Position numbers and translations under genes: made by a program. Positions 20,312 through 27,718 of a stretch of DNA of 27,718 nucleotides are shown one piece after another. How positions within the stretch are numbered: the first letter of the stretch is position 1; the number at the start of each line of letters is the position of its first letter. This DNA comes from a virus, in IMG/VR virus record IMGVR_UViG_3300032315_000106, positions 1 through 27,718 of that record; one strand, given 5' to 3'. The notes beneath the pieces are model-generated. The model searched no databases and was not told the DNA's origin. It worked only from the letters and a program-made list of their open reading frames with translations.

Positions 20312-20536
20312 TTATTTTTTGCTGAATTTATCTATTGTAGTGTAACCCATAGCAAATAGCGTAAGATACAAGACCGCATCTACCAACTTATCGCTTGGGT
20401 TAATTTTTAAGATTATATTTAAGAACAAAGAAATAAAAAGACAAATGCTGCCAAGCATAGCCACCACTCTTTTATGGCTTATACTGTTGCTTTCGTCTGA
20501 TAATAAATTAACTAATATAGTTCTAAAGTTGCTCAT
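20312..20536 (-). CDS. holin-like two-helix membrane protein
   Basis: A 74-aa protein with two predicted membrane helices: about residues 26-43 (VAMLGSICLFISLFLNIIL) and 51-67 (LVDAVLYLTLFAMGYT), and a charged ISHKRVV loop before the first. It overlaps the endolysin by 14 nt and lies downstream of it. Class II-like holin architecture fits. It would let the GH24 endolysin cross the inner membrane. Confidence 0.7.
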   Translation of the reverse strand: MSNFRTILVNLLSDESNSISHKRVVAMLGSICLFISLFLNIILKINPSDKLVDAVLYLTLFAMGYTTIDKFSKK

Positions 20537-20969
20537 ATAGTTTAGCCTCAGCCTCTCTTCGCCTCACTAACCCTTTCAGCACCACGTTGTTTGCCTTCGT
20601 CCATTTCATAAACTCAGCCTTAATTGTCGGGTCTTTAGGATTGACATTTACCTTTTTTAGTAAAGTGCTTTTCTTTAAGTTGCCCGTGCCTACATTAAAA
20701 GCAAACGAAACAATCGCAGAAAAATTGTTTTCACTAACATCTGATTTTACAAGCGCATCTGTCATTCTAACAAAGTCATCAATGATTGTGTCAAATAATT
20801 CATTCGCCCTTTCCTGAGTAATTACATCGCCTTCCTTTACTTTGCTTCCGTCCTCGTAGAAAGTATTGCCATAACCAATAGTCCAGACATTAGCCGGACA
20901 TTTGTATGCCTTTAACTTGCACCCTTCGAAGTGCTTTACTAAATCTTTACCTGCTTTATTTATTTCCAT
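20523..20969 (-). CDS. endolysin, GH24 lysozyme-like, Asp-to-Cys in the active site
   Basis: A 148-aa phage lysozyme. FEGCKLKAYKCPANVWTIGY contains catalytic Glu15 and Thr30; the Asp found at T4 lysozyme D20 is Cys24 here, a change seen in other phage lysozymes and, in T4, known to keep activity. FSAIVSFAFNVGTGNLKKST and GLVRRREAEAKLYEQL match the C-terminal lobe. No signal or SAR segment is visible, so it needs the holin. It overlaps the spanin by 10 nt and the holin by 14 nt. Confidence 0.88.
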   Translation of the reverse strand: MEINKAGKDLVKHFEGCKLKAYKCPANVWTIGYGNTFYEDGSKVKEGDVITQERANELFDTIIDDFVRMTDALVKSDVSENNFSAIVSFAFNVGTGNLKKSTLLKKVNVNPKDPTIKAEFMKWTKANNVVLKGLVRRREAEAKLYEQL

Positions 20970-21397
20970 AACTTATTCCAATATGCTAAAATTAATATAA
21001 TGGCTATTATTAGACCGATTAGAGCCTTCCAAAAGTTATTCTGTGTACTTACCTTACTTTTATCTGCAATCGAAATTTGAGTACTTTCTGTGCGATTAAA
21101 CGCTATTGTGTCTTTTTTGATAAGACTATTGTCTGTTTCCTTCTCTCGTATCTCATAAATCCATTTAGTTACGATTTTGGGAATAACTATAAGGCTATCC
21201 TTTGTGATGCGGATTGTGTCATAGATCGTAATGCTTTTTGTAAATATTTGTTCCTTCTCTATAATCTTGGTAACGCTATCGTAAAAAGTCAAACGCACGG
21301 AGTCCACTTTAATAGTGCCAGTGCTATCATATCTCTTTTCAAACTTCTTAACAGAAGCGCAACTTGTAAGTAGTAAAGCTAAAAGTATTATTCTCAT
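20960..21397 (-). CDS. unimolecular spanin-like lipoprotein with C-terminal membrane helix
   Basis: A 145-aa protein with a lipobox (LLLTSC, Cys13) after a short signal peptide and a C-terminal membrane helix (about residues 123-141, FWKALIGLIIAIILILAYW). The long middle is Lys/Ile/Thr-rich and beta-like (KSITIYDTIRITKDSLIVIP). An N-terminal lipoprotein plus C-terminal transmembrane segment, spanning from outer to inner membrane, is the known layout of u-spanins such as T1 gp11. It precedes the endolysin with a 10-nt overlap, completing a lysis cassette for a Gram-negative host. Confidence 0.72.
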   Translation of the reverse strand: MRIILLALLLTSCASVKKFEKRYDSTGTIKVDSVRLTFYDSVTKIIEKEQIFTKSITIYDTIRITKDSLIVIPKIVTKWIYEIREKETDNSLIKKDTIAFNRTESTQISIADKSKVSTQNNFWKALIGLIIAIILILAYWNKLWK

Positions 21398-21564
21398 TTT
21401 AGTTTCTTAGTCATTTTCCAATAGTATCTAATAGCCATACCGCCAGAAACAATAGCAACCAAACTCGCCAACAATGTGAATAGTGGTTGAATACTTGTAA
21501 TGCTAAGAGTAGCACTTACTAATGATACTATTGTTGATTGGTCTGCTTGGTTGTTATTTGCCAT
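21394..21564 (-). CDS. small membrane protein, lysis-associated (56 aa)
   Basis: A 56-residue frame starting MANNNQADQSTIVSLVSATL with one hydrophobic stretch (about 25-45, LFTLLASLVAIVSGGMAI), then a basic tail (RYYWKMTKKLK). It follows the 128-aa gene directly (TAAATG) and overlaps the spanin by ATGA. Being the first gene of the lysis set, it may be a second holin or antiholin; it has only one clear helix. Confidence 0.55.
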   Translation of the reverse strand: MANNNQADQSTIVSLVSATLSITSIQPLFTLLASLVAIVSGGMAIRYYWKMTKKLK

Positions 21565-21951
21565 TTATAGTTCTTCTTCTTCTTGTTTGTTAAATTCTAT
21601 TCCGGTAGTCCAATCTTCTAAGAATGTAAAGTCTTCAAGACCTTGTGGATTGACTACGTTAATTATTACAAAGTCAAATTCTTTATCATTTAAAGCGTCA
21701 ATGTCCTTAGTTAGTTTCTTGATGCCGTCTTTTGAGAACTTGTAATTTCCTTTGTCGTCTAATAGTAAGCAATCCTTATCGTCGGTTTGCGCTGCATCTA
21801 ATCTTAGGCTTTCTACTTCCGTATTATATGCTTCGTGATAAGGCTTTACTTTGTTGTAAATCTGTACTAACTTTTTTTGTGTCTTTGTTTCTGTACCGCC
21901 AATAACTGCGTTTAAGTTACCGACAAGTTGTAATAGTTGTTTGTGTTTCAT
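21565..21951 (-). CDS. hypothetical acidic protein downstream of tail fibre genes (128 aa)
   Basis: A 128-aa, mostly helical protein with the N-terminal MKHKQLLQLVGNLNAVIGG, a KLVQIYNKVKPYHEAY helix, and a Glu-rich end. Promoter-like sequence lies just before it and the small lysis membrane protein just after. I recall similar proteins near tail fibre genes of Bacteroidetes phages but know no function; a fibre-assembly or lysis-control role is possible. Confidence 0.5.
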   Translation of the reverse strand: MKHKQLLQLVGNLNAVIGGTETKTQKKLVQIYNKVKPYHEAYNTEVESLRLDAAQTDDKDCLLLDDKGNYKFSKDGIKKLTKDIDALNDKEFDFVIINVVNPQGLEDFTFLEDWTTGIEFNKQEEEEL

Positions 21952-21964
21952 TTTGTTTTTTTTG

Positions 21965-21992
21965 TAAAGATATATAGTTTTAGTTAATCCAA
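21965..21992 (-). promoter_or_regulatory. promoter candidate for the lysis module
   Basis: On the minus strand TTG (21992-21990), a 17-nt spacer, then TATCTTTA (21972-21965), a 7/8 TAnnTTTG match. It overlaps the end of the 106-aa gene and would begin a transcript about 7-10 nt before the ATG at 21951. Confidence 0.45.
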
Positions 21993-22300
21993 GGTAGTGG
22001 CAAGTTTACAATCGGGGGGTTCTTTTGGTTCTCGATTTGAGAAACTAAGTTACTATCTAAAGCTGCAACATCGTTACCGGCTACTAACCACTCGCATACT
22101 TGGTCATAAGTTAAATCAGCGTAAGCAGTAAAGTCCGTGTCCGAAGGTGTAGCGCAACCCATTGCCCCGTAAACCTCAGCGTTGTAAGTTCCGTCTTCTG
22201 CTTGATAACGCCAATGTACTACTTTAACTACATCGGTTAATGTGTTTTCGCTTGGTGCGGTGTCTAATTGGGATATTACCCATTTGTAAGTTGTTGCCAT
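21980..22300 (-). CDS. tail fibre-adjacent protein, DUF7936-like (106 aa)
   Basis: A 106-aa protein starting MATTYKWVISQLDTAP; VVKVVHWRYQAEDGTYNAEV, then a Cys-Gly loop (GAMGCATPSDTDF) and YADLTYDQVCEWLVAG. The beta-strand spacing resembles small domains (DUF7936-type) found next to phage tail fibres. It follows the 789-aa fibre by 17 nt. It may be a fibre chaperone or cap protein. The stop overlaps the promoter for the lysis module. Confidence 0.55.
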   Translation of the reverse strand: MATTYKWVISQLDTAPSENTLTDVVKVVHWRYQAEDGTYNAEVYGAMGCATPSDTDFTAYADLTYDQVCEWLVAGNDVAALDSNLVSQIENQKNPPIVNLPLPWIN

Positions 22301-22317
22301 TTATTTATTTTTATTTA

Positions 22318-24687
22318 TTATACAATCATTAATACTCCTGCACTTTTGTAAATATCTCCGCTTGATAAACCTGCGCTTGAACTTGGTACGTTAGATAAGT
22401 TAATTATTCTTGTAGATTTTATACGCATTGCTTCTGTATTACCACCTCCTGCATCGATAACAAATGTTAAGGCATTACTATTAGCGCTTGAAGAACCTAT
22501 TGCTATTCCCCAAGTATTTCCATAAGCACCTAATTGTAAACCAGCATAAGCAGATGCATTATTAGCTTGATTATCTATTCTTGACCAAGTATATGTATTT
22601 TGGTCTTTTTGCATATGAAGTAATGTACTTGGCGATGTAGTACCTATACCTACGTTACCGCTTGAATTAATAAATAATCTTGGAGCAGCAGCAAGAACAT
22701 CATAAATAAAGAAATCTTGAGTATCGGTAGTTGTATAACTTCTGCCTACTAAAAATCCTGTACTTGAACCACCTGCATTTTGATTAAACCATACTGCATT
22801 TTGATTAGTACCTTGAATAGTTACTCTACCACCGCTTGTTGAAATAGTTGAACTAAATGTAGCTGCTCCTGCTGAGGTTATTGTAAGACGAGTTGTTCCA
22901 CTTGTTCCTGTTCCAATAATAAAATTAGTTCCAATAGTTCCAACTACTGCTTGATAAGTAGTTCCAGCACTATCAAAAAATTGTATATTATTATTATCAT
23001 TTTTGCCAATAAATTTAATACTTTGTTCACTTACATTTGTTTGAATAGTTAAAGGATAACTACCCGCAGAAGCACTACCAAATGATGAACCATTACTACT
23101 AAAACTTGCACTCGTTCCAACTAAAGCACCCGTAAGCGTTCCACCCGTTAATGGTAGATAACCACTTAACGCACTTGTTAAAGCTAAAGTACCCGTAGCA
23201 CTTGGTAGCGTGTATGTATAAGTCCCGTCTGTAATAGTAGATTCTAATCTAAGTTGACCTGTTAATCTTGCCGTACCTGTTACATCAAGTTTAAAAGTAT
23301 CGTTAGTATTGTTTATAGATACGTTGCCAGAAGATTGTACACGCATCTTCTCAGTACTACTTGTACCAATAATAGTAGCACCCGTTTGTGAAATAATTAC
23401 AAAGTCCCCTGCAACACCTGCCGTTACAAACTGCCCATTGACAGTTACAAGACCGAACTTAGCTTGGTAGATAGAACCCGTTACCGCCTCGCCCATTGAT
23501 ACGCTTGGAGCATTACCGCTTAAACGCAAATGATTGTCCGCAGTAGAATTGAAAATCTCAATAGACCTTTGAGGGTTTGTTAAGCCAATACCTAAACGAT
23601 TATTAGCCGTGTCCCAAAAGAAATTATTAGTCCCCGTTAAGCTTGTAGTTCCGTTAAAAAATGCTACCTGCCCACTTGCACCTGTACCAGTAATCGGGTT
23701 AGTTAAAGCGTTCTGCTTATTATTAAATGTAGTCCAATCTGCACTTGACAAAGCACCACGATTAGTAGCACTTGCCGTAGGTAGATTAAAGGTATGTGTA
23801 GCCGTTGAACTTGCTATGTTAAAATCAGTACCGCTTGTTCCTGTTGCTAAAAATTGTACTTGTCTTGTTAAGTTATTTAACGAAGTCAATCCCTTAGAAA
23901 AAGTTGTAACTACTTGACATAAATGGCTATTTTCTGTATGTAAAGTTACAGTTCTACCATCTACGTTTGCATATATTCTAATTGCAATCCTATCTGTTAT
24001 TGTTAAAACAGTTGCAGTAACAGGGACAGCAAAGTAGTAAGGACTTAATGTAGTTCCAGATGTTAAATACTCAGGTACACTTTGACTGCTACCTAATAAA
24101 GTAAAAGTAGTTCCATCATATTTATACACCTCTGCATAAACATAAGGGTTGTGATTATTAGAGTTAACACTAAAATATAACTCACAATTAAAGTTACCGG
24201 CAGGTACTTCTAATAAAGCTGGGTCATTAGCATCAGTAATGTAAGAAGCTATATATCCGTTAGCCGAAACACTAATATCAGTTCCTGCACCTGCAATCGG
24301 TGTTTTACTAAATTGTCTATAAGCAACACCCCCTAATGTACCTTGACTTACACTTGAATTCAAATAATAAGAAACAGAACTTCCACCACCTGTTGATGTC
24401 GGGAAGTCAGATAATTGCCCATCGCCTCTTACATACTGAGTAGCTGCTCCTGCAAATCCTATATTAATAGTTCCAGCAGTTGTTATTGGACTACCAGTTA
24501 TTGTTAAAGCATTTCCTGTTTCAGTAACTGCTACGCTTGTAACTGTACCCGAAGTTGCAAACAAATTAGCTATTTGTGATAACGTAATCTTTTTACTTAC
24601 TCCTGTTACCGGGTTACCTATAATAGTTAAATCGGTTGTAGCAGGTGCTAACTCGGTAGCTAATTGGTTAATCTTTTTTCCTATCAT
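22318..24687 (-). CDS. tail fibre / receptor-binding protein (789 aa)
   Basis: A 789-aa, Ser/Thr/Gly/Asn-rich protein. The start KKINQLATELAPATTDLTII, followed by TLSQIANLFA, is an N-terminal tail-attachment motif common in Bacteroidetes phage fibres. GIG-T-P-type motifs recur (LGIGLTNPQRSIEIF, VGIGTTSPSTLLH), as in trimeric fibre and adhesin repeats, and the C-terminus ends SSSAGLSSGDIYKSAGVLMI, a typical fibre tip. No enzyme motif is visible. It would bind the host surface. It starts 1 nt after the tail-completion candidate. Confidence 0.85.
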   Translation of the reverse strand: MIGKKINQLATELAPATTDLTIIGNPVTGVSKKITLSQIANLFATSGTVTSVAVTETGNALTITGSPITTAGTINIGFAGAATQYVRGDGQLSDFPTSTGGGSSVSYYLNSSVSQGTLGGVAYRQFSKTPIAGAGTDISVSANGYIASYITDANDPALLEVPAGNFNCELYFSVNSNNHNPYVYAEVYKYDGTTFTLLGSSQSVPEYLTSGTTLSPYYFAVPVTATVLTITDRIAIRIYANVDGRTVTLHTENSHLCQVVTTFSKGLTSLNNLTRQVQFLATGTSGTDFNIASSTATHTFNLPTASATNRGALSSADWTTFNNKQNALTNPITGTGASGQVAFFNGTTSLTGTNNFFWDTANNRLGIGLTNPQRSIEIFNSTADNHLRLSGNAPSVSMGEAVTGSIYQAKFGLVTVNGQFVTAGVAGDFVIISQTGATIIGTSSTEKMRVQSSGNVSINNTNDTFKLDVTGTARLTGQLRLESTITDGTYTYTLPSATGTLALTSALSGYLPLTGGTLTGALVGTSASFSSNGSSFGSASAGSYPLTIQTNVSEQSIKFIGKNDNNNIQFFDSAGTTYQAVVGTIGTNFIIGTGTSGTTRLTITSAGAATFSSTISTSGGRVTIQGTNQNAVWFNQNAGGSSTGFLVGRSYTTTDTQDFFIYDVLAAAPRLFINSSGNVGIGTTSPSTLLHMQKDQNTYTWSRIDNQANNASAYAGLQLGAYGNTWGIAIGSSSANSNALTFVIDAGGGNTEAMRIKSTRIINLSNVPSSSAGLSSGDIYKSAGVLMIV

Positions 24688-24688
24688 C

Positions 24689-25132
24689 TTAGTATGTATA
24701 AATAGATGGAACTTGACATCTATCGTTTAAGTAAGGTAATTGCATTGTAATATCAATCTTAACTCCTGCAAGATAGTCAGGGTCGCTTTCAGTAAAGAAC
24801 GTAATAGCTGCGTTATCGCCTATCTCCCAAATAGCTTTAGGGTATCTAAGCTGCGCCACTATGTCTTGACCTACTAAAGTCATATCACTAAGTACTTCGG
24901 TTTCGTTGGTCTCTTCCATTAGCATACGATCCATAAAGTACAAGCTAAATTGATACTCTATATTCTTAGCTAAGATATTAGCACCCGTTAATGTAAAGAA
25001 CATAGCCGGATAAGTTACCTCTCCATTGCTTAAACGTTCCCACACATCGCCAAAGTAAACAAAGTTAATTTGTTCGTGGTCGTTTCCGAGTGTCGTTATT
25101 TGCTCTGTTATTTGGTTTAACGTTAGGCTCAT
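24689..25132 (-). CDS. tail completion/terminator-like protein (147 aa)
   Basis: A 147-aa protein starting MSLTLNQITEQITTLGNDHE. Mixed alpha/beta with YPAMFFTLTGANILAKNIEY, LYFMDRMLMEETNETEVLSD and a beta-rich C-terminus (ITMQLPYLNDRC). It sits in the order expected between connector and tail genes. Proteins with this arrangement recur in flavobacterial phages next to DUF6712-type connectors. The assignment is positional. Confidence 0.5.
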   Translation of the reverse strand: MSLTLNQITEQITTLGNDHEQINFVYFGDVWERLSNGEVTYPAMFFTLTGANILAKNIEYQFSLYFMDRMLMEETNETEVLSDMTLVGQDIVAQLRYPKAIWEIGDNAAITFFTESDPDYLAGVKIDITMQLPYLNDRCQVPSIYTY

Positions 25133-25196
25133 TCTTAATTTTTTCTAAATAAACACGAAGTTTATTTTGGTTCTTTATTGTTGTTACTTTACTCAT
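25065..25196 (-). CDS. doubtful small ORF (43 aa)
   Basis: A 43-residue basic frame starting MSKVTTIKNQNKLRVYLEKI, whose ATG follows the previous stop (TAATTATG). Its last 68 nt overlap the next gene in another frame. It would fill the 66-nt gap, but evidence is weak. Confidence 0.25.
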   Translation of the reverse strand: MSKVTTIKNQNKLRVYLEKIKNEPNVKPNNRANNDTRKRPRTN

Positions 25197-25198
25197 AA

Positions 25199-25780
25199 TT
25201 AACAGCTACTACAACCTTTGTCTCCTTGATAAAGTTCCTCAAAGCTTTTACCTGCACAGCAATCAAAATCGCCTAACCAAATGCTCGTTGTGTAAGCATC
25301 GTTCTCAGGGTGGATTGCATCAATGCCGCTACCAGGATTAAGGTACTCAGGATAAAGTGTAGAATATTCTTTTAAGTATTTAATCATTCTTTGCTTGTAG
25401 AACTCAGCACGGGTCTTGTATCTATTCGCCACATCAATCATATCTTGCATAGAAGGGTTCTCGGTATTTTCTCCGCCCTTCCTTAACAAGCCTTTGTTAT
25501 AGAACTGATAAGACAAGCCCATCGGCAACTCACTAAGTACATAGTGTACTAAAGTATCTGCTATGTATTGGTCTAATAAAATAACCTCGTTAGCGTTTAA
25601 GTTGTTTGCCGTAATACCTGCTTGTAAACGACTATATAAGGCACTACCTAAAGCCGGTAGGATATACATATCTTGTGCGGTTTTTATCTCAGGCAATACA
25701 AGTTTTTCGTCCACGTTTGCGTGTAAGCCAGAGCGGTCTTTAATATTCTGTACGCTTATGAATAATGTGTTTAAACTCAT
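25199..25780 (-). CDS. head-tail connector-type protein (DUF6712-like, 193 aa)
   Basis: A 193-aa protein located 3 nt after the portal. The N-terminal helices (LPEIKTAQDMYILPALGSAL, YIADTLVHYVLSEL) and following LSYQFYNKGLLRKGGENTE resemble DUF6712/gp6-type connector proteins of Bacteroidetes phages. The C-terminus is Cys-rich (DCCAGKSFEELYQ, CSSC), an unusual feature that may bind metal or form disulfides. It would link portal and tail. Confidence 0.6.
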   Translation of the reverse strand: MSLNTLFISVQNIKDRSGLHANVDEKLVLPEIKTAQDMYILPALGSALYSRLQAGITANNLNANEVILLDQYIADTLVHYVLSELPMGLSYQFYNKGLLRKGGENTENPSMQDMIDVANRYKTRAEFYKQRMIKYLKEYSTLYPEYLNPGSGIDAIHPENDAYTTSIWLGDFDCCAGKSFEELYQGDKGCSSC

Positions 25781-25783
25781 TTC

Positions 25784-27718
25784 TTATTTTCTTTTAACTA
25801 TGTTTGACTTCCACTCGTGTCTGCAACTTGGCGATACTGTATTTGTTCCCGGCTTAGTGTACCAACCGCCTCGTCTGTCCCATACAGAATAACCAAGCCT
25901 TGCACTCATTGTCTCTATTTCGCTACGAGTATAAAACTTATTAGCAGTTACTAAGTACTTACAAAAAGGTCTGCTTGTATCTAAATCGCCATCGTTAAAA
26001 CCTGCTTTCCACTCGTAGCTATATCTAATTAATATCTGCGTAGTTTGTGGCTTCATAGCTTCAACAATCTCTCCGATAGGTGCAGTTAATTGTCTTTCGA
26101 TAATAACGTTGCTATCAATTCCTTTGCCTTGCTTTACATCGCTTGTCTTAATAAACCCCTTCTCAATTAAGGTATCAATAACACGCTTTACCGCACCAAT
26201 GTCTTCTTTAAGTGTGTCAGCTATTACCTCTGGAGTAATACGCTTATCCTTAACAATCAAGTCCAAGATATTAGATTGTAACTGCGTTACATCTGCAAAC
26301 ATTTCAAAGTCTGCATCGTCACTAAATCTTGTCTTGCTTTTAAATACTTCGTAACCACTCCTATCTTCTCCGAACTCAAAGAAAACCTGAAAGTCAACTT
26401 CACTAAATTGCTCCTCTTCTGCACCTAACCAAGTAAATATCTCTTCGTCTGTAAGCGCATATCCACCCTTAAGCATTGAACTTGCTTGTTCTCTTGTTAT
26501 CTTACCCTTGTTAAAGTCTCTAATAATACGCTGCATATTTTGCCACTCACGACCTTTCAATCCTTTGATGTGTTCGTTTACACTTAAAGGACTTGCAGCC
26601 ATTGGTTGCTCTGTTTCTGCAACTATTCCGTATTGTGTAGGGTCAATGCCTAACTTCTCTAATATCCACTCTTTTGGTGCTACTTGCAAAATAACATTCT
26701 CACTAAAATCAATTCCAATCGGGTCAACAGGTTGTAGTTTAAGTTCTACTGTTACCCCTGCATATTGCGCTAACATATTAAACACGCCTTCAATTTGCAT
26801 CTGCTTATAGCGTACATAGGTGTTGTTAAATATCTCGTAACTATCACGCATCTGTTGTCTGTTGCCTAATTGACCTGGAACGGCAATACCGAATAAGTCA
26901 GGGCTTGTAATCTGGTGTCCGCTAAAAATGTTAGTTTGTATTAACTCGTCTACTCTACCGAAGTCCTCTTTAGTTAGATCACTTGCACCCAAATCATCTA
27001 CAATAGGCTTACGACTTACATCGTTTACAAAAGCAAGTAAATACTTTTTGCCGTCCGCACCCGTGTACATATTGTCAAACTGCTTACTTACGCTACGCTT
27101 CTCGTCAGGGCTTGGCTCTCCGTTTGGTAAAGTAATAAGTTTACTGGCAGAAAACCCTGTCTGAGCATTACCCAAAACGTGCTTACTAACTTCGACATCA
27201 CTTTCAATATAGTTAAGCGCACCGAAATAACCAGGAAGGCTATAAACATTCATACCCGGTCTGTACTCTTTAACGTAAAGTATCTGCACACCTTGTGGGT
27301 TAGCAGGGTTAAACGCATTGTAAATCTCTGCTTTTTCTTGATTGCGTGTAACTTTCCAATCGTCTTTATACCAAAACTGTGTATTGTCTTTGTTAGTTCT
27401 AATCTTTGTATAATCACAATGCCATAACTCAGCTACTTGTTCGCCCATTACACTCCAAATAACTTGGATGTAAGCACCGCCAAATAGTTCTAAATCTAAA
27501 GCAACCTTTTTAGTTAGGTCGATAAGGCTCTCTTCTCTATTAACCTTCTTAACAATAGCCTCTTCTCCTGCCCAACCATTGCCGACAATGTAGTTAACCT
27601 TGCCACGAATGATTGCATTGTGCTTTGCTGATTTGTTAAATAGGTCTAATAGGTACTGCGGATAGTCATTGTTTTGACCATACTGCATATACCCTTCGCC
27701 TTTTTTCTCTTTATATTC
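25784..27718 (-). CDS. portal protein with winged-helix insertion and MuF-like C-terminus (N-terminus outside window)
   Basis: 644 codons are open to the right edge; ten in-frame codons precede the first ATG, so the start is outside. Residues from that ATG: NNDYPQYLLDLFNKSAKHNA (6-25) and VNYIVGNGWAG open the portal core; GEPSPDEKRSVSKQFDNMYT, IFSGHQITSPDLFGI and NRQQMRDSYEIF (about 189-290) match phage portal crown and stem regions. About 470-518 (ILDLIVKDKRITPEVIADTL, RVIDTLIEKGFI) form a winged helix. About 555-630, with SRPFCKYLV, LGYSVWDRRGGWY and a final CRHEW, resemble the C-terminal MuF-type head morphogenesis motif. It forms the DNA channel of the head. Confidence 0.85.
   Translation of the reverse strand, partial: EYKEKKGEGYMQYGQNNDYPQYLLDLFNKSAKHNAIIRGKVNYIVGNGWAGEEAIVKKVNREESLIDLTKKVALDLELFGGAYIQVIWSVMGEQVAELWHCDYTKIRTNKDNTQFWYKDDWKVTRNQEKAEIYNAFNPANPQGVQILYVKEYRPGMNVYSLPGYFGALNYIESDVEVSKHVLGNAQTGFSASKLITLPNGEPSPDEKRSVSKQFDNMYTGADGKKYLLAFVNDVSRKPIVDDLGASDLTKEDFGRVDELIQTNIFSGHQITSPDLFGIAVPGQLGNRQQMRDSYEIFNNTYVRYKQMQIEGVFNMLAQYAGVTVELKLQPVDPIGIDFSENVILQVAPKEWILEKLGIDPTQYGIVAETEQPMAASPLSVNEHIKGLKGREWQNMQRIIRDFNKGKITREQASSMLKGGYALTDEEIFTWLGAEEEQFSEVDFQVFFEFGEDRSGYEVFKSKTRFSDDADFEMFADVTQLQSNILDLIVKDKRITPEVIADTLKEDIGAVKRVIDTLIEKGFIKTSDVKQGKGIDSNVIIERQLTAPIGEIVEAMKPQTTQILIRYSYEWKAGFNDGDLDTSRPFCKYLVTANKFYTRSEIETMSARLGYSVWDRRGGWYTKPGTNTVSPSCRHEWKSNIVKRK

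Noticed and set aside
1-27718. CRISPR array, tRNA genes, insertion sequence or integrase
   Set aside because: No repeat-spacer regularity, cloverleaf, transposase or integrase motif was seen by eye; not computed.

Overview
The window is most of a tailed bacteriophage genome (or prophage), very probably infecting a Bacteroidetes/Flavobacteriia-type host. The evidence is low-GC DNA, near-total absence of Shine-Dalgarno sites, A-rich leaders before start codons, promoter candidates of the Bacteroidetes type (TTG-N17-19-TAnnTTTG), and many protein families that I associate with flavobacterial siphophages. Every credible gene is on the minus strand, so transcription reads from right (27718) to left (1). 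Genes are packed, with many ATGA/TAATG stop-start overlaps. Both window ends cut genes: the portal at the right and a tail-associated protein at the left. No integrase, major capsid, major tail or tape-measure gene was recognised inside.

Layout in transcription order. (1) 27718-22318: portal (with a winged-helix and a MuF-like C-terminus), connector-type protein, tail-completion candidate and a 789-aa tail fibre. (2) 22300-20312: fibre-adjacent proteins, then a lysis cassette (small membrane protein, unimolecular spanin, GH24 endolysin, holin) with its own promoter candidate. (3) 20308-14622: early/replication region: DEDD exonuclease with zinc ribbon, MazG-like protein, GNAT protein, a regulatory zone rich in inverted repeats (18315-18687), ERF recombinase, small HTH protein, an orphan DnaA domain IV protein, DUF1376-type replication protein, a second replication protein and a VRR-NUC nuclease. 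(4) 14635-11561: sigma-factor-like regulator, small membrane protein, and a sugar module (hexapeptide acyltransferase, GT-A and GT-B glycosyltransferases). (5) 11519-7204: HNH protein, ParB-like protein and a full 7-deazaguanine DNA-modification cassette (DpdA, QueC, QueD, QueE, FolE). (6) 7187-5636: TerS and TerL. (7) 5514-3594: small, mostly membrane or unknown genes. (8) 3597-1: tail assembly chaperone with an apparent -1 programmed frameshift, then tail-associated proteins.

How it works together: the phage can make a 7-deazaguanine base from GTP (FolE, QueD, QueE, QueC) and insert it in its DNA with DpdA, probably to evade host restriction, just before packaging by the terminase encoded directly downstream. 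Replication appears to depend on host polymerases, steered by a DnaA-like DNA-binding protein, a DUF1376 protein and ERF annealing.

The most notable new signals are: a compact promoter-leader-terminator unit at 16281-16411, whose two hairpins have perfectly complementary 7-nt loops and whose U-tract abuts the start codon of the replication gene; a dual-coding -1 frameshift region in the tail chaperone; and a QueC that has lost its C-terminal zinc cysteines.
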